NCBI GenBank assembly: GCA_007117945.1
Contig: SKTN01000137.1
Coordinates: forward strand, 1 to 13,149
From: Nitriliruptoraceae bacterium
Lineage (GTDB): Bacteria; Actinomycetota; Nitriliruptoria; Nitriliruptorales; Nitriliruptoraceae
Direction of reading: 5' to 3'
Length of the DNA: 13,149 nucleotides
Position numbers and translations under genes: made by a program. The stretch's first letter is position 1. Each line of letters opens with the position of its first letter. This document shows, one piece after another, positions 12,753 through 13,149 of this stretch. Below the pieces are notes generated by a model. It saw only the letters and a list, made by a program, of their open reading frames with translations, was not told the origin of the DNA and did no database searches.

Positions 12753-13040
12753 GTGATCACCGCTTTCGTGCTGCTCGACGTGGACGTGGACCAGGTACCC
12801 GAGGCGGCCGAGGCGCTGTGCCACCTCGATGGTGTCACCGAGGTCTACTCGGTCACCGGGCGCTACGACCTGATCGTCAAGGTGCGCGTGCCGGAGAACG
12901 AGGCGCTCGCCGACGTGGTCACGGGCGGCATCGGCAAGGTCGCAGGGGTGCGCGGCTCGGAGACCGTCATCGCCTTCCGCTCCTACGCCGAGGACGTCCT
13001 CGACGCCGGGTTCGCCCTGGGCCAGGACCCGCCGGCCTGA
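12753..13040 (+). CDS. Stand-alone Lrp/AsnC ligand-binding (RAM) domain protein
   Basis: This 95-residue alpha/beta protein consists of only the effector-binding domain of Lrp/AsnC regulators: ITAFVLLDVDVDQVPEAAEAL, then GVTEVYSVTGRYDLIVKVRVPENEALADVV, then GVRGSETVIAFRSY. There is no helix-turn-helix. Such proteins form the Lrp-like dimeric/octameric beta-sandwich and probably bind an amino acid at the subunit interface; their targets are largely unknown, and some may modulate full-length Lrp proteins. The GTG at 12753 is chosen because GGGAG lies 7 nt upstream and the domain starts at residue 2. The upstream open frame is Pro/Ala/Arg-rich. A -10 box (12717-12722) precedes it. It converges with the putative gene at the right edge. 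Confidence 0.88.
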   Translation: MITAFVLLDVDVDQVPEAAEALCHLDGVTEVYSVTGRYDLIVKVRVPENEALADVVTGGIGKVAGVRGSETVIAFRSYAEDVLDAGFALGQDPPA

Positions 13041-13043
13041 TCC

Positions 13044-13149
13044 TCAGCGCTGCGGCCGGGTCGGCACCGGCGGTGGTGCGGGCGTCGTGTCGCCCGTGGG
13101 GCGCCCACCCTCGCCCGTGGGGCGCCCACCCTCGCCCGTGGGGCGCCCA
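13044..13149 (-). CDS. Possible C-terminus of a minus-strand protein with heptapeptide repeats (partial)
   Basis: The minus strand is open from the window edge to a TGA at 13044-13046. It would encode 34 residues: repeats of GRPTGEG running into GRPTGDTTPAPPPVPTRPQR. The end is Pro/Thr-rich, as in disordered C-terminal tails. Its stop is 3 bp from the convergent Lrp-type stop, an arrangement seen elsewhere in the window. The rest of the protein is outside, so no function can be given. The repeats could also be non-coding. Confidence 0.4.
   Translation of the reverse strand, partial: GRPTGEGGRPTGEGGRPTGDTTPAPPPVPTRPQR
13090..13149. repeat. 21-bp tandem repeat at the right edge
   Basis: The unit TCGCCCGTGGGGCGCCCACCC occurs at 13090-13110 and 13111-13131. 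Its first 18 bases recur at 13132-13149, where the window ends. The copies are identical. The period is a multiple of three and in the minus frame gives a seven-residue repeat. Confidence 0.95.

Noticed and set aside
13090..13149. Start of a CRISPR array
   Set aside because: The units are directly abutting 21-bp copies with no spacers, so this is a plain tandem repeat.

Overview
The window is very GC-rich, densely coding chromosomal DNA. Several things point to a high-GC actinobacterium: starts are often GTG, TANNNT-type -10 boxes lie close to genes, one start looks leaderless, and the family set is typical (DUF2087 regulator, stand-alone Lrp ligand-binding domain, stand-alone 5'-3' exonuclease, AlkA-type glycosylase, alkyltransferase-like protein, YibE/F protein, two primary-type sigma factors). 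The sigma factors resemble those of deep-branching actinobacteria more than textbook HrdB/SigB, but that placement is an inference. I saw no rRNA, tRNA, CRISPR array, insertion sequence or phage module.

Layout. (1) Positions 1-655 hold the C-terminal part of a coiled-coil lytic transglycosylase. (2) A DUF2087/winged-helix regulator (684-1223, minus) diverges from an EamA drug/metabolite exporter (1310-2326, plus), with a near-perfect palindrome between them. (3) A minus-strand pair follows: a short-chain dehydrogenase and an unrecognised 158-residue protein, joined by an ATGA overlap. (4) Three plus-strand nucleic-acid genes come next: a stand-alone 5'-3' exonuclease whose last residues look like a sliding-clamp-binding peptide, then a MarR regulator translationally coupled (GTGA) to an AlkA-type DNA glycosylase. 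(5) A terminator-like hairpin separates these from a minus-strand block. That block, in transcription order, is sigma factor B (10874-12034), a hairpin, a YibE/F membrane protein (9367-10704), sigma factor A (8096-9232) and a PBP4-type D-Ala-D-Ala carboxypeptidase lipoprotein (6441-8096) coupled to sigma A by a TGATG overlap. (6) An alkyltransferase-like protein (minus) diverges from an Lrp-type ligand-binding protein (plus). (7) The right edge holds what may be the C-terminus of another minus-strand gene, made of heptapeptide repeats.

Themes. DNA alkylation and flap repair (exonuclease, AlkA, ATL) and envelope maintenance (lytic transglycosylase, PBP4, YibE/F) both recur. The two paralogous sigma factors suggest duplication and divergence, with one copy tied to a cell-wall hydrolase. 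The observations most worth follow-up are the clamp-type tail on the exonuclease, the altered conserved positions in sigma B, and the sigma-dacB coupling.
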